From contig JABIFY010000005.1 in NCBI GenBank assembly GCA_018650465.1, forward strand, positions 1 to 49,604: a stretch of 49,604 bases of DNA. Direction: 5' to 3'. This DNA is from Alphaproteobacteria bacterium (GTDB lineage: Bacteria; Pseudomonadota; Alphaproteobacteria; UBA2966). Under the pieces are notes generated by a model that saw nothing but the letters and a program-made list of their open reading frames with translations, ran no database searches and had not been told where the DNA came from. This document shows positions 27,778 to 36,677 of this stretch, one piece after another. Position 1 is the stretch's first letter, and every line of letters starts with the position of its first letter. The translations under genes were made by a program, and so were the position numbers.

Positions 27778-27990
27778 TCAAAAAAACGGAAATGGCTGGT
27801 AATACCAGGCTCCACCAGCAACGATGACCGCAGCAAAAGCCGCCCACCGGACTCTGGTTTGTTGCCAGAGCGGGGGGCGGTTGTCATTTATGGGGGGCGA
27901 GAAAGTGCGGCGCTGGGGGGCAGGGGCCTGACCGGGGTCATTGGCTGCCTGCGGCAACGATGCCTTTCCAAGATATGAATTGCCCCGCAT
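27778..27990 (-). CDS. small C-terminally anchored membrane protein coupled to gltA
   Basis: 70 aa: a soluble, Pro/Gln/Asn-rich, basic N-terminal part (MRGNSYLGKASLP through PLWQQTRVR) and one transmembrane segment near the C-terminus (WAAFAAVIVAGGAWYY), then a short PFPFF end. I do not recognise a family. Support for it being real: ATG 27990 has AGGAG 7 nt upstream, and that Shine-Dalgarno sequence overlaps the gltA stop codon (TAGGAG), so translation is probably coupled to gltA. It is followed directly by a good terminator. A longer in-frame version starting inside gltA (28086) is less likely. Confidence 0.6.
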   Translation of the reverse strand: MRGNSYLGKASLPQAANDPGQAPAPQRRTFSPPINDNRPPLWQQTRVRWAAFAAVIVAGGAWYYQPFPFF

Positions 27991-28000
27991 GGGTTCGCTC

Positions 28001-29320
28001 CTAGCGATCCGAAACCGGGACGTAGGAACGTTGTGTGGCACCAGTGTAGAGTTGACGGGGGCGACCGATTTTCTGGGTCGGGTCACTGATCATTTCATTC
28101 CATTGAGCCACCCAGCCCGTGGTCCGGGCAAGGGCAAACAGCACCGTAAACATGGAAGTTGGAATGCCCATGGCGCGCAGGATAATGCCGGAATAGAAAT
28201 CAACGTTGGGATAAAGCTTTTTCTCAACGAAATATTCGTCTTCCAGGGCAATGCGCTCCAGCTCCATAGCCAATTCCAGCAAAGGCTCGTCACGAACACC
28301 AAGTTCGTCCAGAACTTCGTGGCAGCTTTTACGCAGAACAGTGGCACGAGGGTCATGGTTTTTGTAAACCCGATGGCCAAAGCCGAACAGACGGAAAGGG
28401 TCGTCCTTGTCCTTGGCTTTGTTGACATATTCCTGAATACGATCAACCGAGCCAATTTCTTCCAGCATATTCAGCACGGCTTCATTGGCACCGCCATGGG
28501 CTGGGCCCCAAAGGCAGGCTATGCCCGCAGCGATACAGGCAAAGGGGTTGGCACCAGAGGAGCCAGCCAAACGAACTGTCGACGTAGACGCATTCTGTTC
28601 ATGATCTGCATGCAGAATGAAGATTTTGTCCATGGCACGGGCCAGAACCGGGCTGACTTTGTACTCCTCAGCCGGGACGCTGAACATCATATGCAGGAAG
28701 TCTTCAGCATAGGTCAGGTCATTGCGTGGATAGGCAAAGGGCTGGCCGATGGAATATTTATAGGCCATGGCGGCAATTGTCGGCATCTTGGCGATCATGC
28801 GATGTGATGCGATCATGCGCTGGCGCTCGTCATTAATGTCGGTGCTGTCGTGATAAAAGCTGCTGAGGGCGCCAACAACGCCACACATGATTGCCATGGG
28901 GTGGGCATCACGACGAAAGCCGAGGAAAAACCGGTGAAGCTGTTCATGCAGCATCGAATGATAAGTGATGTTGTGGACGAAATCGTCTTTTTCTTCTTTG
29001 TTGGGCAGCTCACCATGCAGAAGCAAATAACAGACTTCCGGGAAATCACTTTGGTCAGCCAGTTCATCAATGGCATAACCGCGATACAACAACACACCTT
29101 CATCACCATCGATATACGTGATAGCGGATTCGCAACTTGCCGTCGAAACAAAACCGGGGTCATAAGTGAAACGGCCAGTCTGGCCATAAAGCTTGCGGAT
29201 ATCGACAACTTCCGGGCCAATGGTCCCGTGAAGTACCTGCATCTCGATGCTATCTCCGCCTGCGCTATCGGTCATTGTGACCGACTTGGCAGAATCAACC
29301 GTTGCCTTTTCTGAGGCCAT
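28001..29320 (-). CDS. gltA: citrate synthase (type II)
   Basis: 439 aa TCA-cycle enzyme condensing acetyl-CoA and oxaloacetate. The catalytic motifs are present: [14 protein letters not shown] (His), [13 protein letters not shown] (His) and [15 protein letters not shown] (Asp). The N-terminal extension with [22 protein letters not shown] is typical of the larger, NADH-regulated hexameric Gram-negative enzyme. ATG 29320 was chosen because AGGAAGGA sits just upstream; the longer in-frame version extends into the leader hairpin. A perfect TATAAT lies about 100 nt upstream. The small membrane protein gene is coupled downstream. Confidence 0.97.
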   Translation of the reverse strand: MASEKATVDSAKSVTMTDSAGGDSIEMQVLHGTIGPEVVDIRKLYGQTGRFTYDPGFVSTASCESAITYIDGDEGVLLYRGYAIDELADQSDFPEVCYLLLHGELPNKEEKDDFVHNITYHSMLHEQLHRFFLGFRRDAHPMAIMCGVVGALSSFYHDSTDINDERQRMIASHRMIAKMPTIAAMAYKYSIGQPFAYPRNDLTYAEDFLHMMFSVPAEEYKVSPVLARAMDKIFILHADHEQNASTSTVRLAGSSGANPFACIAAGIACLWGPAHGGANEAVLNMLEEIGSVDRIQEYVNKAKDKDDPFRLFGFGHRVYKNHDPRATVLRKSCHEVLDELGVRDEPLLELAMELERIALEDEYFVEKKLYPNVDFYSGIILRAMGIPTSMFTVLFALARTTGWVAQWNEMISDPTQKIGRPRQLYTGATQRSYVPVSDR

Positions 29321-29351
29321 GTTTCGTCCTTCCTGCTTTATTATTTTACCA

Positions 29352-29423
29352 TATGGCTGTCGCCATAATCTGACCAAGTGGCAACCGACAGAATACGGGG
29401 CCACCCGAGTTAAAAAGATTATA
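29352..29423 (-). promoter_or_regulatory. gltA promoter -10 and leader hairpin
   Basis: On the minus strand a consensus TATAAT lies at 29423-29418 in the 141-nt gap between gltX and gltA; the -35 is weak. The resulting leader of about 90 nt contains a perfect 6-bp inverted repeat (TATGGC/GCCATA, 29352-29367, 4-nt loop) 32 nt before the gltA start, which may affect mRNA stability or translation. Confidence 0.5.
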
Positions 29424-29461
29424 CTTGTTTTTGGCCGCTGTGGGAAACGACCTCGCCGGAT

Positions 29462-30871
29462 TTAAGCCGGTTTATTGCTGATATCAGCTATCCGGGCAAG
29501 GCTTTCATCCTGTCCCAAAATCATCAAAACATCAAAGATTCCGGGGGTTTTGGCCCGCCCTGTGAGGGCCGCTCGTAAAGGCTGGGCAATGACGCCGAAT
29601 TTAATGTCCCTGTCTGTGGCAAACTGACGCACGCAGGCATCTACAGCTTCGCGGGTCCAATCCTCAAGAGCCGCCAGTAACGGGCTTATTTCTGCCAGTA
29701 AACCGGGCGCATCTCCGGCCACCGCGGTCGCAGATTTATCATCCATTGTCAGGGGTCGAGAGTCTGTCAAAAACAATGCATTTTCAATGAGTTCCGGGAT
29801 AGATTTAGCACGTTCCTTCAAGGCCGGCATGGCCGACGTCAGGCGCTCGATATCAACGGGTTCAAGGTCCCTGCTTGCTGCCGTCGTCAGACCCGGCAAA
29901 GCCAGGTCCAGCAGGGTCTGATCGTCGCTCTGGCGCATATAATGGCCATTAACGTTGTCCAGTTTCTTGAAGTCGAAACGTGATGGTGATTTGCCGAGGC
30001 CATCAACATCAAACCATTCGATAGCCTGTTCCGTTGAAATGAATTCATCATCGCCATGAGACCAGCCGAGACGCAGTAAATGGTTGCGGATGGCTTCCGG
30101 CAGATACCCCATATCCCGATAGGCGTCGATACCCAACGCACCGTGTCGCTTGGACAATTTTGCGCCATCTGCGCCGTGAATAAGGGGGATATGGCCAAAG
30201 ACTGGTATGTCCCAATCCATGGCCTTGTACAGTTGTATTTGCCGGGCGGCATTATTCAGGTGATCATCACCGCGCATAATGTGGGTAATACCCATGTCAT
30301 GGTCGTCAACAACGACAGACAACATATAGGTTGGGCTGCCGTCTCCGCGCAGCAAAACCATGTCATCCAACTGGTCATTACGAAATTTCACGCTGCCCTG
30401 GACCTGGTCTTCAATTAATGTTTCGCCCTGGCGCGGCGCTTTCAGTCGCACAACAGGGTCAATGCCTTCTGGCGCTTCTGACGCATCGCGATCCCGCCAG
30501 CGTCCGTCATACATGATTGAGCGGCCTTCAGCCTTGGCCGTCTCGCGCATTTCTGTCAGCTCTTCCGGGGTGCAGTAACAATAATAAGCGTTGCCTTCAG
30601 CCAACAGTTGACTGGCAACTTCGGCGTGACGTCCGGCCTGTTTCGACTGGTAAACGATCTCGCCGTCCCAATCCAGTCCCAGCCATTTCATGCCATCAAC
30701 AATGGCTTCCATGGCTTCCGGGGTTGAGCGGGCCCGGTCAGTGTCTTCAATGCGCAGGCGGAATTGACCACCATGGTGGCGGGCATACAGCCAGTTAAAC
30801 AGGGCAGTACGGGCACCACCAATATGCAGGAAGCCGGTGGGTGAGGGGGCAAAACGCGTTATCACGGTCAT
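29462..30871 (-). CDS. gltX: glutamyl-tRNA synthetase
   Basis: 469 aa class I synthetase charging tRNA-Glu (and possibly tRNA-Gln). The HIGH motif is [15 protein letters not shown] at about residues 13-27 and the KMSKS equivalent is [10 protein letters not shown] near 240. A probable zinc-site region ([22 protein letters not shown]) lies at about 96-117. Its gene lies upstream of gltA on the same strand with separate promoters likely. Between it and comEC is a divergent gap of about 265 nt. Confidence 0.97.
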   Translation of the reverse strand: MTVITRFAPSPTGFLHIGGARTALFNWLYARHHGGQFRLRIEDTDRARSTPEAMEAIVDGMKWLGLDWDGEIVYQSKQAGRHAEVASQLLAEGNAYYCYCTPEELTEMRETAKAEGRSIMYDGRWRDRDASEAPEGIDPVVRLKAPRQGETLIEDQVQGSVKFRNDQLDDMVLLRGDGSPTYMLSVVVDDHDMGITHIMRGDDHLNNAARQIQLYKAMDWDIPVFGHIPLIHGADGAKLSKRHGALGIDAYRDMGYLPEAIRNHLLRLGWSHGDDEFISTEQAIEWFDVDGLGKSPSRFDFKKLDNVNGHYMRQSDDQTLLDLALPGLTTAASRDLEPVDIERLTSAMPALKERAKSIPELIENALFLTDSRPLTMDDKSATAVAGDAPGLLAEISPLLAALEDWTREAVDACVRQFATDRDIKFGVIAQPLRAALTGRAKTPGIFDVLMILGQDESLARIADISNKPA

Positions 30872-31047
30872 TTGGGCAGATAAATCCGGTGTTATTGAAG
30901 AAAGTCAGCAAATTCCGGCCCAGATCACTGCATATCTCTGTATGCCGCGCATTTGTCGAGGGCGCGTCCAGACGGGCACTGTTTAGCACATCCTCTTATG
31001 AGGTGCGACAGCTGGCTATTTTTTTAACGGGCACGTGCTTTGAAACC

Positions 31048-31065
31048 GAGGGAGCGATGAACTGA
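31048..31065 (+). other. strong Shine-Dalgarno plus start-stop mini-ORF upstream of comEC
   Basis: GAGGGAG at 31048-31054 is followed by ATG AAC TGA (31057-31065). The comEC frame is open from 31044 and, read from 31059, gives ELTNPIRGLSRTLN before the annotated start. The best translation signal of the region is therefore one frame away from comEC. It is either a minimal regulatory uORF or the trace of a single-base frameshift at the original comEC start. Confidence 0.4.
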
Positions 31066-31136
31066 CAAATCCAATTCGGGGCTTATCCCGGACTTTGAAC
31101 ATCCTGATCAAACCAGGCTCTGATCTGACAGGGTTT

Positions 31137-33293
31137 ATGACCCAGACAATGAACCGGCAGGCGCTCTGGCTGCCGGTGGCTTTTGGCTGCGGTATAGCGC
31201 TCTATTTCTCCCTGCGTCTTGAGCCCCCGGTCTGGCTGGTGCCTGCGGTTTTCGTGGGCTTGTCAGTGCTGGTTTACATTGTTCGCCATAAACAGTTTTT
31301 GGTCATACTGACAATCCTGGGGCTTTTTGTTTCTGCCGGTTTTGGGGTTGTGCAATGGCGGGCCCATGACCTTGCGGCACCGGTCCTGGCACGTAAAATG
31401 CCTGCAGTTGAACTGACGGGAACGATCAGCAACATCGACTTACGCAAGAACGGCGTGCGTCTGACCCTGGAACAACTGTTGATCCCAAGGCTGGATCCCG
31501 CAGAGACACCCGCGAAGATCCGTATCACGTCGCGTATTGACCAGCCGCATATTCGGCCTGGCGATCAAGTGAAGGTGAGGGCCGTTCTTATGCCACCGCC
31601 GGAAGCCGCCATGCCTGGTGGTTTTGACTTTGTCCGCAAAGCCTGGTTTCAGCAAATTGGTGCCGTTGGGTATACAATCAGCAAAGCCAAAGTCACCGGC
31701 ACAGCAGAAGAGAGCCATTGGCGGCGCAACGTTGCCGATATTCGGCAACGCGTCACCCAACGCATTTTGCGGGCTTTTCCGGAAGATTATACTGCGGGCA
31801 ATCTGGCAGCTGCCTTGATGACGGGTCATCGTGGCGGGGTTCCAAAAGAAGTTGTACAGGCGTTGCGGGACGCCGGACTTGCTCATTTACTGGCCATATC
31901 CGGTTTGCATATAGGCTTGTTGGCGGGGCTGATATTTTTCACCAGTCGCGCGATCATGGCCCTGATCGAACCGCTGGCCCTGCGCCATCCCATAAAAAAA
32001 TATGCAGCTTTTTTGGCCCTTGCGGGTGCCTTTGCTTATTTATTGATGACCGGGGCGACAATACCGACGCAGCGGGCGTTCTTGATGACAGGGCTTGTGT
32101 TGGTCGCAGTGATGCTCGACCGACGGGCTTTGTCCATGGGCCTTGTTGCCTGGGCCGCCGGAGCGGTGTTGTTTCTATCCCCTGAGAGTTTGACCGGGCC
32201 TGGTTTTCAGATGTCCTTTGCAGCGGTCGTTGCCTTGATCGCTGTATATGAACGCAGCCAGGCGCGCCTGGCGGCCTGGCGGCAGGGGCAGGGGTTTGGC
32301 CGACGAATATTATTATATGTTCTGGGCGTTTCTCTGACGACAGTTGTCGCCAGCTTGGCCACATCACCTGTTGCCATCGCGCATTTCGGCCGTCTTGCCG
32401 CCTGGGGCCTGGCAGCAAACCTGATTGCTGTCCCGGTGATGGCCTTGTGGATCATGCCGTGGGCATTGGCAGCATTTGTTTTAATGCCTTTCGGTCTTGA
32501 GCATCTGGCTCTCGTTCCCATGGGTGTCGGAATTGAAGTGATGGTGGAAGTGGCCCGGACGGTTGCAGCATGGCCGGGGGCCGTTCAGGTGCTGCCCGCC
32601 ATGCCAAGTTATGCTTTGGCCCTCATGGCTTTGGGTGGGCTTTGGCTTTGTTTGGTTCGCCCGGCGAAAGCCAATAAAACTGGTCTTCTAGCTGGGATTG
32701 CGGTTATCAGTATGGGGTTGGGATTGTGGTATATGGCTACGCCACCCGTGGTGATGATCGATGGCGACGGCCGTTTGTACGGCATGGTGACGGCGGATGG
32801 ACGGTTACGGGTCAATAACCGGCGGGATAGCTTTACCTTGCGGACCTGGCTGGCCGGGCAGGGTCTGGCCAAGGCTGACAGTCTGCATACAAAGAGCCGG
32901 AAAGGCAGCGGCAGCGCCACAAGGGATCAGGATTTGCGTTGTGATTCTTTGGGTTGTTTGTATCAACGACAGGGCCGGACTGTTGCTGTCGTAAATGATC
33001 TGCGAGCCCTGGCGGAAGATTGCAAAACAGCCAACGCAATTGTCAGCTCATTGCCATTGCGAAAAAACTGTTTGCAGCCACAAATCCGGATTGACCGCTT
33101 TGATTTGTGGCGCAGGGGTGCCCATGCCTTGTGGATTTCGGATGACGGTCAGATGACCATGCAGTCCGTCGCCAGCGAGCGGGGGCAAAGACTATGGACA
33201 CCTGAAAGACAGAGAAATCCTGAAAAACAAGAACCAGGCAAGCCAAAATACGCAGCCCGTTCAAATAGCAACCGACTTTTAGCTGTCAAATAG
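31137..33293 (+). CDS. comEC: ComEC/Rec2 family DNA-uptake channel protein
   Basis: 718 aa polytopic inner-membrane protein thought to conduct single-stranded DNA. Early hydrophobic segments (about 10-70) flank a DUF4131/OB-like domain (about 85-165). The Competence core follows (about 220-500), with GLAHLLAISGLHIGLLAG and TGATIPTQRAFLMTG. The C-terminal part (about 540-700) is where a metallo-beta-lactamase-like domain usually lies, but no HxHxDH motif is visible, as in many alphaproteobacterial members. ATG 31137 is the start I prefer. TTG 31095 is possible, and a strong Shine-Dalgarno sequence with ATG 31057 is out of frame. Confidence 0.9.
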   Translation: MTQTMNRQALWLPVAFGCGIALYFSLRLEPPVWLVPAVFVGLSVLVYIVRHKQFLVILTILGLFVSAGFGVVQWRAHDLAAPVLARKMPAVELTGTISNIDLRKNGVRLTLEQLLIPRLDPAETPAKIRITSRIDQPHIRPGDQVKVRAVLMPPPEAAMPGGFDFVRKAWFQQIGAVGYTISKAKVTGTAEESHWRRNVADIRQRVTQRILRAFPEDYTAGNLAAALMTGHRGGVPKEVVQALRDAGLAHLLAISGLHIGLLAGLIFFTSRAIMALIEPLALRHPIKKYAAFLALAGAFAYLLMTGATIPTQRAFLMTGLVLVAVMLDRRALSMGLVAWAAGAVLFLSPESLTGPGFQMSFAAVVALIAVYERSQARLAAWRQGQGFGRRILLYVLGVSLTTVVASLATSPVAIAHFGRLAAWGLAANLIAVPVMALWIMPWALAAFVLMPFGLEHLALVPMGVGIEVMVEVARTVAAWPGAVQVLPAMPSYALALMALGGLWLCLVRPAKANKTGLLAGIAVISMGLGLWYMATPPVVMIDGDGRLYGMVTADGRLRVNNRRDSFTLRTWLAGQGLAKADSLHTKSRKGSGSATRDQDLRCDSLGCLYQRQGRTVAVVNDLRALAEDCKTANAIVSSLPLRKNCLQPQIRIDRFDLWRRGAHALWISDDGQMTMQSVASERGQRLWTPERQRNPEKQEPGKPKYAARSNSNRLLAVK

Positions 33294-33301
33294 AGAAGGT
33301 A

Positions 33302-34003
33302 TCAATACTGGCGCAATAGTCCCGCCAGCTTGCCCTGCACCTGCACCCGGTCGGGACCAAAAATACGGGTTTCGTACTCAGAGTTGGCTGCTTCCAGCGC
33401 GACCGAATTTCCCTTACGGCGAATGCGCTTCAGGGTAACTTCCTCACCATCCACCAGCGCCACAACTATGACCCCGTTTTCAGCTGTTTCACCACGTTCA
33501 ATGATCACTGTATCACCGTCCATGATACCCACATCAACCATCGAATCACCGGCGACTTCGAGGGCATAATAATCGCCCCGACCCAGCATGCCACCGGGGA
33601 CATCGATCATATTATTTTGATCGCGCAGGGCTTCAATCGGTGTACCGGCGGCGATCTTGCCATAAAGTGGCAAACTCACACTCTCTGGCCCTGGCTCAAC
33701 TTCGGTCACCCGCTGACCAAATTCGCCCTGGATGACGCTGGGTGAAAATCCCGTCTGTCCAGAAACTGGCGGTGGCGGTGACCCAACTGTTTCTGGCAGC
33801 TTGATGACCTCCAGCGCCCGCGCCCGATGGGGAAGGCGACGAATAAAGCCACGTTCTTCAAGGCCTGTAATCAGTCTGTGGATGCCGGACTTGGACCGCA
33901 ATCCCAAGGCATCTTTCATTTCATCAAAGGAAGGAGAGACACCATTTTGTCGCAGATGGTCATGAATGAACAAAAGAAGTTCGTGTTGTTTTCGCGTCAG
34001 CAT
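33302..34003 (-). CDS. lexA: SOS repressor LexA
   Basis: 233 aa. It represses SOS genes and self-cleaves when RecA filaments form. An N-terminal winged HTH (residues 1-65; [33 protein letters not shown], shown in part) is followed by a 45-residue linker and the S24 peptidase domain. The cleavage site is Ala119-Gly120 (KIAAGTP), nucleophile Ser154 (AGDSMVD), general-base Lys192 (VTLKRI). Convergent with comEC (8 nt apart), the usual alphaproteobacterial neighbour. AGGGG precedes the ATG. Its probable promoter about 215 nt upstream contains an SOS box. Confidence 0.97.
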   Translation of the reverse strand: MLTRKQHELLLFIHDHLRQNGVSPSFDEMKDALGLRSKSGIHRLITGLEERGFIRRLPHRARALEVIKLPETVGSPPPPVSGQTGFSPSVIQGEFGQRVTEVEPGPESVSLPLYGKIAAGTPIEALRDQNNMIDVPGGMLGRGDYYALEVAGDSMVDVGIMDGDTVIIERGETAENGVIVVALVDGEEVTLKRIRRKGNSVALEAANSEYETRIFGPDRVQVQGKLAGLLRQY

Positions 34004-34225
34004 AGCCCCTCGCCATCATTTACCTAGATTACCTATTCGGTCAGATAATCGGATCATAAAATCTGATCAAACAGTCCAATCAAACAGTCCAATCATACCG
34101 TCATTCAGACGCGTAACGCGGGAATAAATCTCTACGCTACGCAGAAAATTCAACCTCTCAATTACCTGGTTGTGAGAGTTTTCCCCAGATATTGTGATGG
34201 GGAACAAAAGCAAAACATTATCTAT

Positions 34226-34254
34226 GTTCTACTTTGGTTCTCATGGGGGGTCAA
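34226..34254 (-). promoter_or_regulatory. lexA promoter with SOS box GTTC-N7-GTTC
   Basis: GTTC TACTTTG GTTC at 34226-34240 is an exact alphaproteobacterial LexA box. On the minus strand it overlaps the -10 (TAGAAC, 34231-34226) of a promoter with -35 TTGACC (34254-34249) and a 17-nt spacer, so LexA binding would block its own transcription. The leader would be about 215 nt. The box also lies about 116 nt before the divergent tetR start and might influence it. Confidence 0.8.
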
Positions 34255-34319
34255 GCGGAAAAATGACGATCAAGACAAAATTTGTCCACAGGACATCTGT
34301 TTACCACTAACCATGAATA

Positions 34320-34338
34320 ATGTTACTACCATTCACAT
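34320..34338. promoter_or_regulatory. TetR-type operator upstream of the tetR gene
   Basis: ATGTTACTACCATTCACAT matches 15 of 19 positions of the perfect palindrome found before the DUF2852 gene (35082-35100). It ends 18 nt before the tetR ATG. Two such similar sites flanking the regulator suggest binding and autoregulation by the encoded TetR protein; this is inference. Confidence 0.6.
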
Positions 34339-34356
34339 GGGTAATTTTAAAAAGCC

Positions 34357-35007
34357 ATGAGCGCTTCAAAACGCGCCGGTGAAAATCGCGATGGCGAAAA
34401 ACGCGGTTATCATCATGGTAATCTGGCTGAGGCTTTGGTTCAGGCGGCTCTTGATCTGATCGCCAAGGTTGGCCCTGCCGGATTCAGCTTCGCGGAAGTT
34501 ACTCGTGCCGTGGGCGTTAGTCCGGCGGCCCCCTATAGGCATTTCAAGGACCGTGAAGCACTGATGGCCGCCATTGCGAGCCGTGGCTTTGACAAGTTTG
34601 CCGAGGCCTTGGCAAAGGCCTGGAAAGATGGCAAGCCGGATGCACTGTCGGCTTTTAAAAATGTTGGTCAGGCGTATCTGGCTTTTGCCCGCAAGGAACC
34701 AGCCTATTTCGCGGCCATGTTCGAGGCCCGGTTATCGCCGGGCAGTACCCGTGAGTTAACCCAGGCTACGGAACGCGCCTTTGGTGTTCTGCGCCAGGCT
34801 TGTGACGCTCTTATCGAAGGTTTGCCAGATGGAAAGCGCCCGCCGTCACTCATGATGGCGCTGCACGTCTGGACCATGTCACACGGCATTGCTTCGCTTT
34901 TTGGACGTGGTGATGCTGCCCGCCGGGCGATTCCCATGACCCCGGAAGAGCTGCTGGAAGCCAATATTCTGATTTATCTGGATGGCCTTGGTTTGAGCGA
35001 CAATTGA
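34357..35007 (+). CDS. TetR/AcrR family transcriptional regulator (WHG-type C-terminal domain)
   Basis: 216 aa dimeric DNA-binding repressor. After a polar N-terminus (MSASKRAGENRDGEKRGYHH) the HTH covers about residues 22-70 (FSFAEVTRAVGVSPAAPYRHF recognition region). The ligand-binding half contains MALHVWTMSHGIASLFGRG, the feature of the TetR_C_33/WHG group, which senses small hydrophobic molecules in characterised cases. Divergent from lexA. A near-palindrome upstream of this gene recurs before the downstream DUF2852 gene, 102 nt further on, so it probably controls itself and that gene. The ligand is unknown. Confidence 0.9.
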   Translation: MSASKRAGENRDGEKRGYHHGNLAEALVQAALDLIAKVGPAGFSFAEVTRAVGVSPAAPYRHFKDREALMAAIASRGFDKFAEALAKAWKDGKPDALSAFKNVGQAYLAFARKEPAYFAAMFEARLSPGSTRELTQATERAFGVLRQACDALIEGLPDGKRPPSLMMALHVWTMSHGIASLFGRGDAARRAIPMTPEELLEANILIYLDGLGLSDN

Positions 35008-35081
35008 TCTGAAGTCGGACGAACATCACTTTTTTGGAAATAACACCTTGATGCTGGACGACATGCTCCCCATCTTCAATA

Positions 35082-35100
35082 ATGTAAATAACATTTACAT
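35082..35100. promoter_or_regulatory. perfect palindromic operator before the DUF2852 gene
   Basis: ATGTAAAT AAC ATTTACAT is a perfect 8-3-8 inverted repeat ending directly before the GAGG Shine-Dalgarno sequence of the next gene. It is closely similar to the site before tetR (34320-34338). A repressor bound here would block transcription initiation or the ribosome site region. Confidence 0.65.
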
Positions 35101-35109
35101 GAGGATATG

Positions 35110-35505
35110 ATGGACATAGTCAACAAACTGGATGAACACGGAAAGGGTGCCTGGATCGGTGTGATGATCCTCAGCTTTATCCTTTTCTGGCCTGCCGGAC
35201 TGGCAATCCTGGCTTACTTATCATGGAGCGGACGAATGAAATGCTGGAAGATGGGACGCCGCAAATGGCGCAATCACGGTGGACACCACCACAATCACTA
35301 CAACGCAGCCACAAGCGGGAACGCGGCTTTCGATGACTACCGCCAGGAAACGCTAAAACGCCTGGAAGAAGAACAGGTGGAATTCGAAGGTTATCTGGAG
35401 CGCCTGCGTCAGGCCAAGGACAAGTCAGAGTTTGACCAGTTCATGGACGATCGCCGCAACGCCCCGCCACCCCCGGAAGGGCCGGAGCCCTCTGCAAACG
35501 CCTGA
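35110..35505 (+). CDS. DUF2852 family membrane protein
   Basis: 131 aa. The transmembrane hairpin-like segment GVMILSFILFWPAGLAILAYLSWSGRMKCW (residues 16-45, two short hydrophobic stretches) is the DUF2852 hallmark. A His-rich stretch (HGGHHHNHY) follows, and then a charged helical tail ending in a proline-rich PPPPEGPEP. The function is unknown. ATG 35110 was chosen over ATG 35107 because the GAGG at 35101 then has more usable spacing. The gene is preceded by a palindromic operator that matches one before the neighbouring tetR and followed by a strong terminator, so it forms a self-contained regulated unit. The His-rich segment could bind metal; this is speculation. Confidence 0.85.
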   Translation: MDIVNKLDEHGKGAWIGVMILSFILFWPAGLAILAYLSWSGRMKCWKMGRRKWRNHGGHHHNHYNAATSGNAAFDDYRQETLKRLEEEQVEFEGYLERLRQAKDKSEFDQFMDDRRNAPPPPEGPEPSANA

Positions 35506-35561
35506 TGACGAAGGCCGTCACTTGCTAATCCGCTCGGGCAATTATCGGTGACAAACAAAAC

Positions 35562-35600
35562 AAGGGTGACACGCTATTCCAGCGTGTCACCCTTTATTTG
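35562..35600. terminator. strong bidirectional terminator
   Basis: AAGGGTGACACGCT (35562-35575) and AGCGTGTCACCCTT (35581-35594) form a perfect 14-bp stem with a 5-nt loop, followed by TATTTG. On the other strand a run of Ts follows less clearly (GTTTTGTTTG). It separates the DUF2852 gene from the convergent parvulin gene. Confidence 0.85.
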
Positions 35601-35621
35601 TAGCCAGGTTCCTTCGGAAGT

Positions 35622-35903
35622 TTAGTCGGTGCGACTTGTAACTTCCAGCAGGTGATAACCAAACTGGGTCTTTACAGGACCCTGAACGTCGTTGACGTCA
35701 GCGCTGAATACGACCTTGTCGAATTCCGGGACCATCTGGCCGGGGCCGAAAGAACCAAGATCACCGCCCTGGGCGCTTGATGGGCATGAAGAATGTTCAC
35801 GGGCCAGATCGGCAAAGTCTTCGCCACCGGCAATTTTGGTTTTAAGCTCTTCGCAGAGGGCTTCGTCGTCAACGAGAATGTGTCGTGCAGTGGCTTGAGC
35901 CAT
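35622..35903 (-). CDS. parvulin-type peptidyl-prolyl cis-trans isomerase
   Basis: 93 aa single-domain PpiC-like rotamase without signal peptide, so cytoplasmic. ARHILVDDEALCEELKTKI, GGEDFADLAREHSSCPSS, GGDLGSFGPGQMVPEFDKVVF and VQGPVKTQFGYHLLEV follow the parvulin fold in order, including the two active-site histidine positions. It resembles E. coli PpiC in size. AGGAG lies just before the ATG. Convergent with the DUF2852 gene. Confidence 0.93.
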   Translation of the reverse strand: MAQATARHILVDDEALCEELKTKIAGGEDFADLAREHSSCPSSAQGGDLGSFGPGQMVPEFDKVVFSADVNDVQGPVKTQFGYHLLEVTSRTD

Positions 35904-36025
35904 TGGTTTGCTCCTGTGGAAATAAAGGGAATTTTACTTAACCGCAGTTATTAACCGGGTTCAGCCCGTTGGGCAACCATTCAGGCAGCAGAAATTGGCA
36001 GCAGAGTGTGGTGCTGTTGATTTGC

Positions 36026-36439
36026 CTATTGCCCTCTGGGGCACTCGGCATCACGAACCCGAACGTTGGTGACGAAGCGGCTCTTTTTGTCTGTATAGAT
36101 ATAAAGATAAGATGCGCCTTCTTTCAGCAATTTGCGCACGACGGGGTGCTGACAGGCTTGATCCGTCAACACTTTCCTTTGCAGGCTGTACCATTTCGGC
36201 GGAATGTGCTGCTTCAGGGTGTTTAACTGAAAAGCATATTTCGCCACCTTTCCCACGGCCTGAACCGAAACAAGTGTCGTATGCTCATCAACCCGCACCG
36301 GCAATCTGGCCTGTAGTCGCCCAACCGCCGCAGCAACTGTCTCAGCCACCTGATCAGCGAGCGCTGTACGGGTCTGGACAGTGAACAGTAAACACAGGAA
36401 CAGCGGCGCAATTGTCGCCAAAATCCATCTGGTTTTCAT
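36026..36439 (-). CDS. secreted hypothetical protein with conserved cysteine pair
   Basis: 137 aa with a clear signal peptide (TRWILATIAPLFLCLLFTV, cleavage near ALA at residue 28). The mature part has LPVRVDEHTTLVSVQAVGKV, then a region with two cysteines (TDQACQHPVVRKLLKEGASY and RVRDAECPRGQ) about 38 residues apart that may pair in the periplasm. The layout resembles small alphaproteobacterial periplasmic proteins of unknown function. ATG 36439 was preferred to the one six codons upstream because CAGGAA lies about 8 nt before it and the signal peptide then begins directly. Confidence 0.7.
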   Translation of the reverse strand: MKTRWILATIAPLFLCLLFTVQTRTALADQVAETVAAAVGRLQARLPVRVDEHTTLVSVQAVGKVAKYAFQLNTLKQHIPPKWYSLQRKVLTDQACQHPVVRKLLKEGASYLYIYTDKKSRFVTNVRVRDAECPRGQ

Positions 36440-36677
36440 GTCAGGTTCCTGTTTCAACCGGAATATTCATGACACCAGATTACAACAGAATGATGTCATA
36501 TTGATTAATAGTTGATCCGGGATGGCGAACCGGGCTCGAAGAAGTTTGTTTGTTGTAAAACAGACGATATCAGTCATTGTACATCCAATACGCGACCGCT
36601 CACCGAGGCCTTCGCCCAGATGGACCCAGTCCCGGTCTTGCACTAACATTTACATCCGGCCACTCAAAAGGGGGGCT

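Noticed and set aside
27712-27978. Plus-strand frame after gloA
   Set aside because: Covers the terminator and the antisense of the small gltA-linked gene; no start signal.
36467-36649. 60-codon minus-strand frame in the gap before the NicX-like gene
   Set aside because: No ribosome site, composition or homology to support it.
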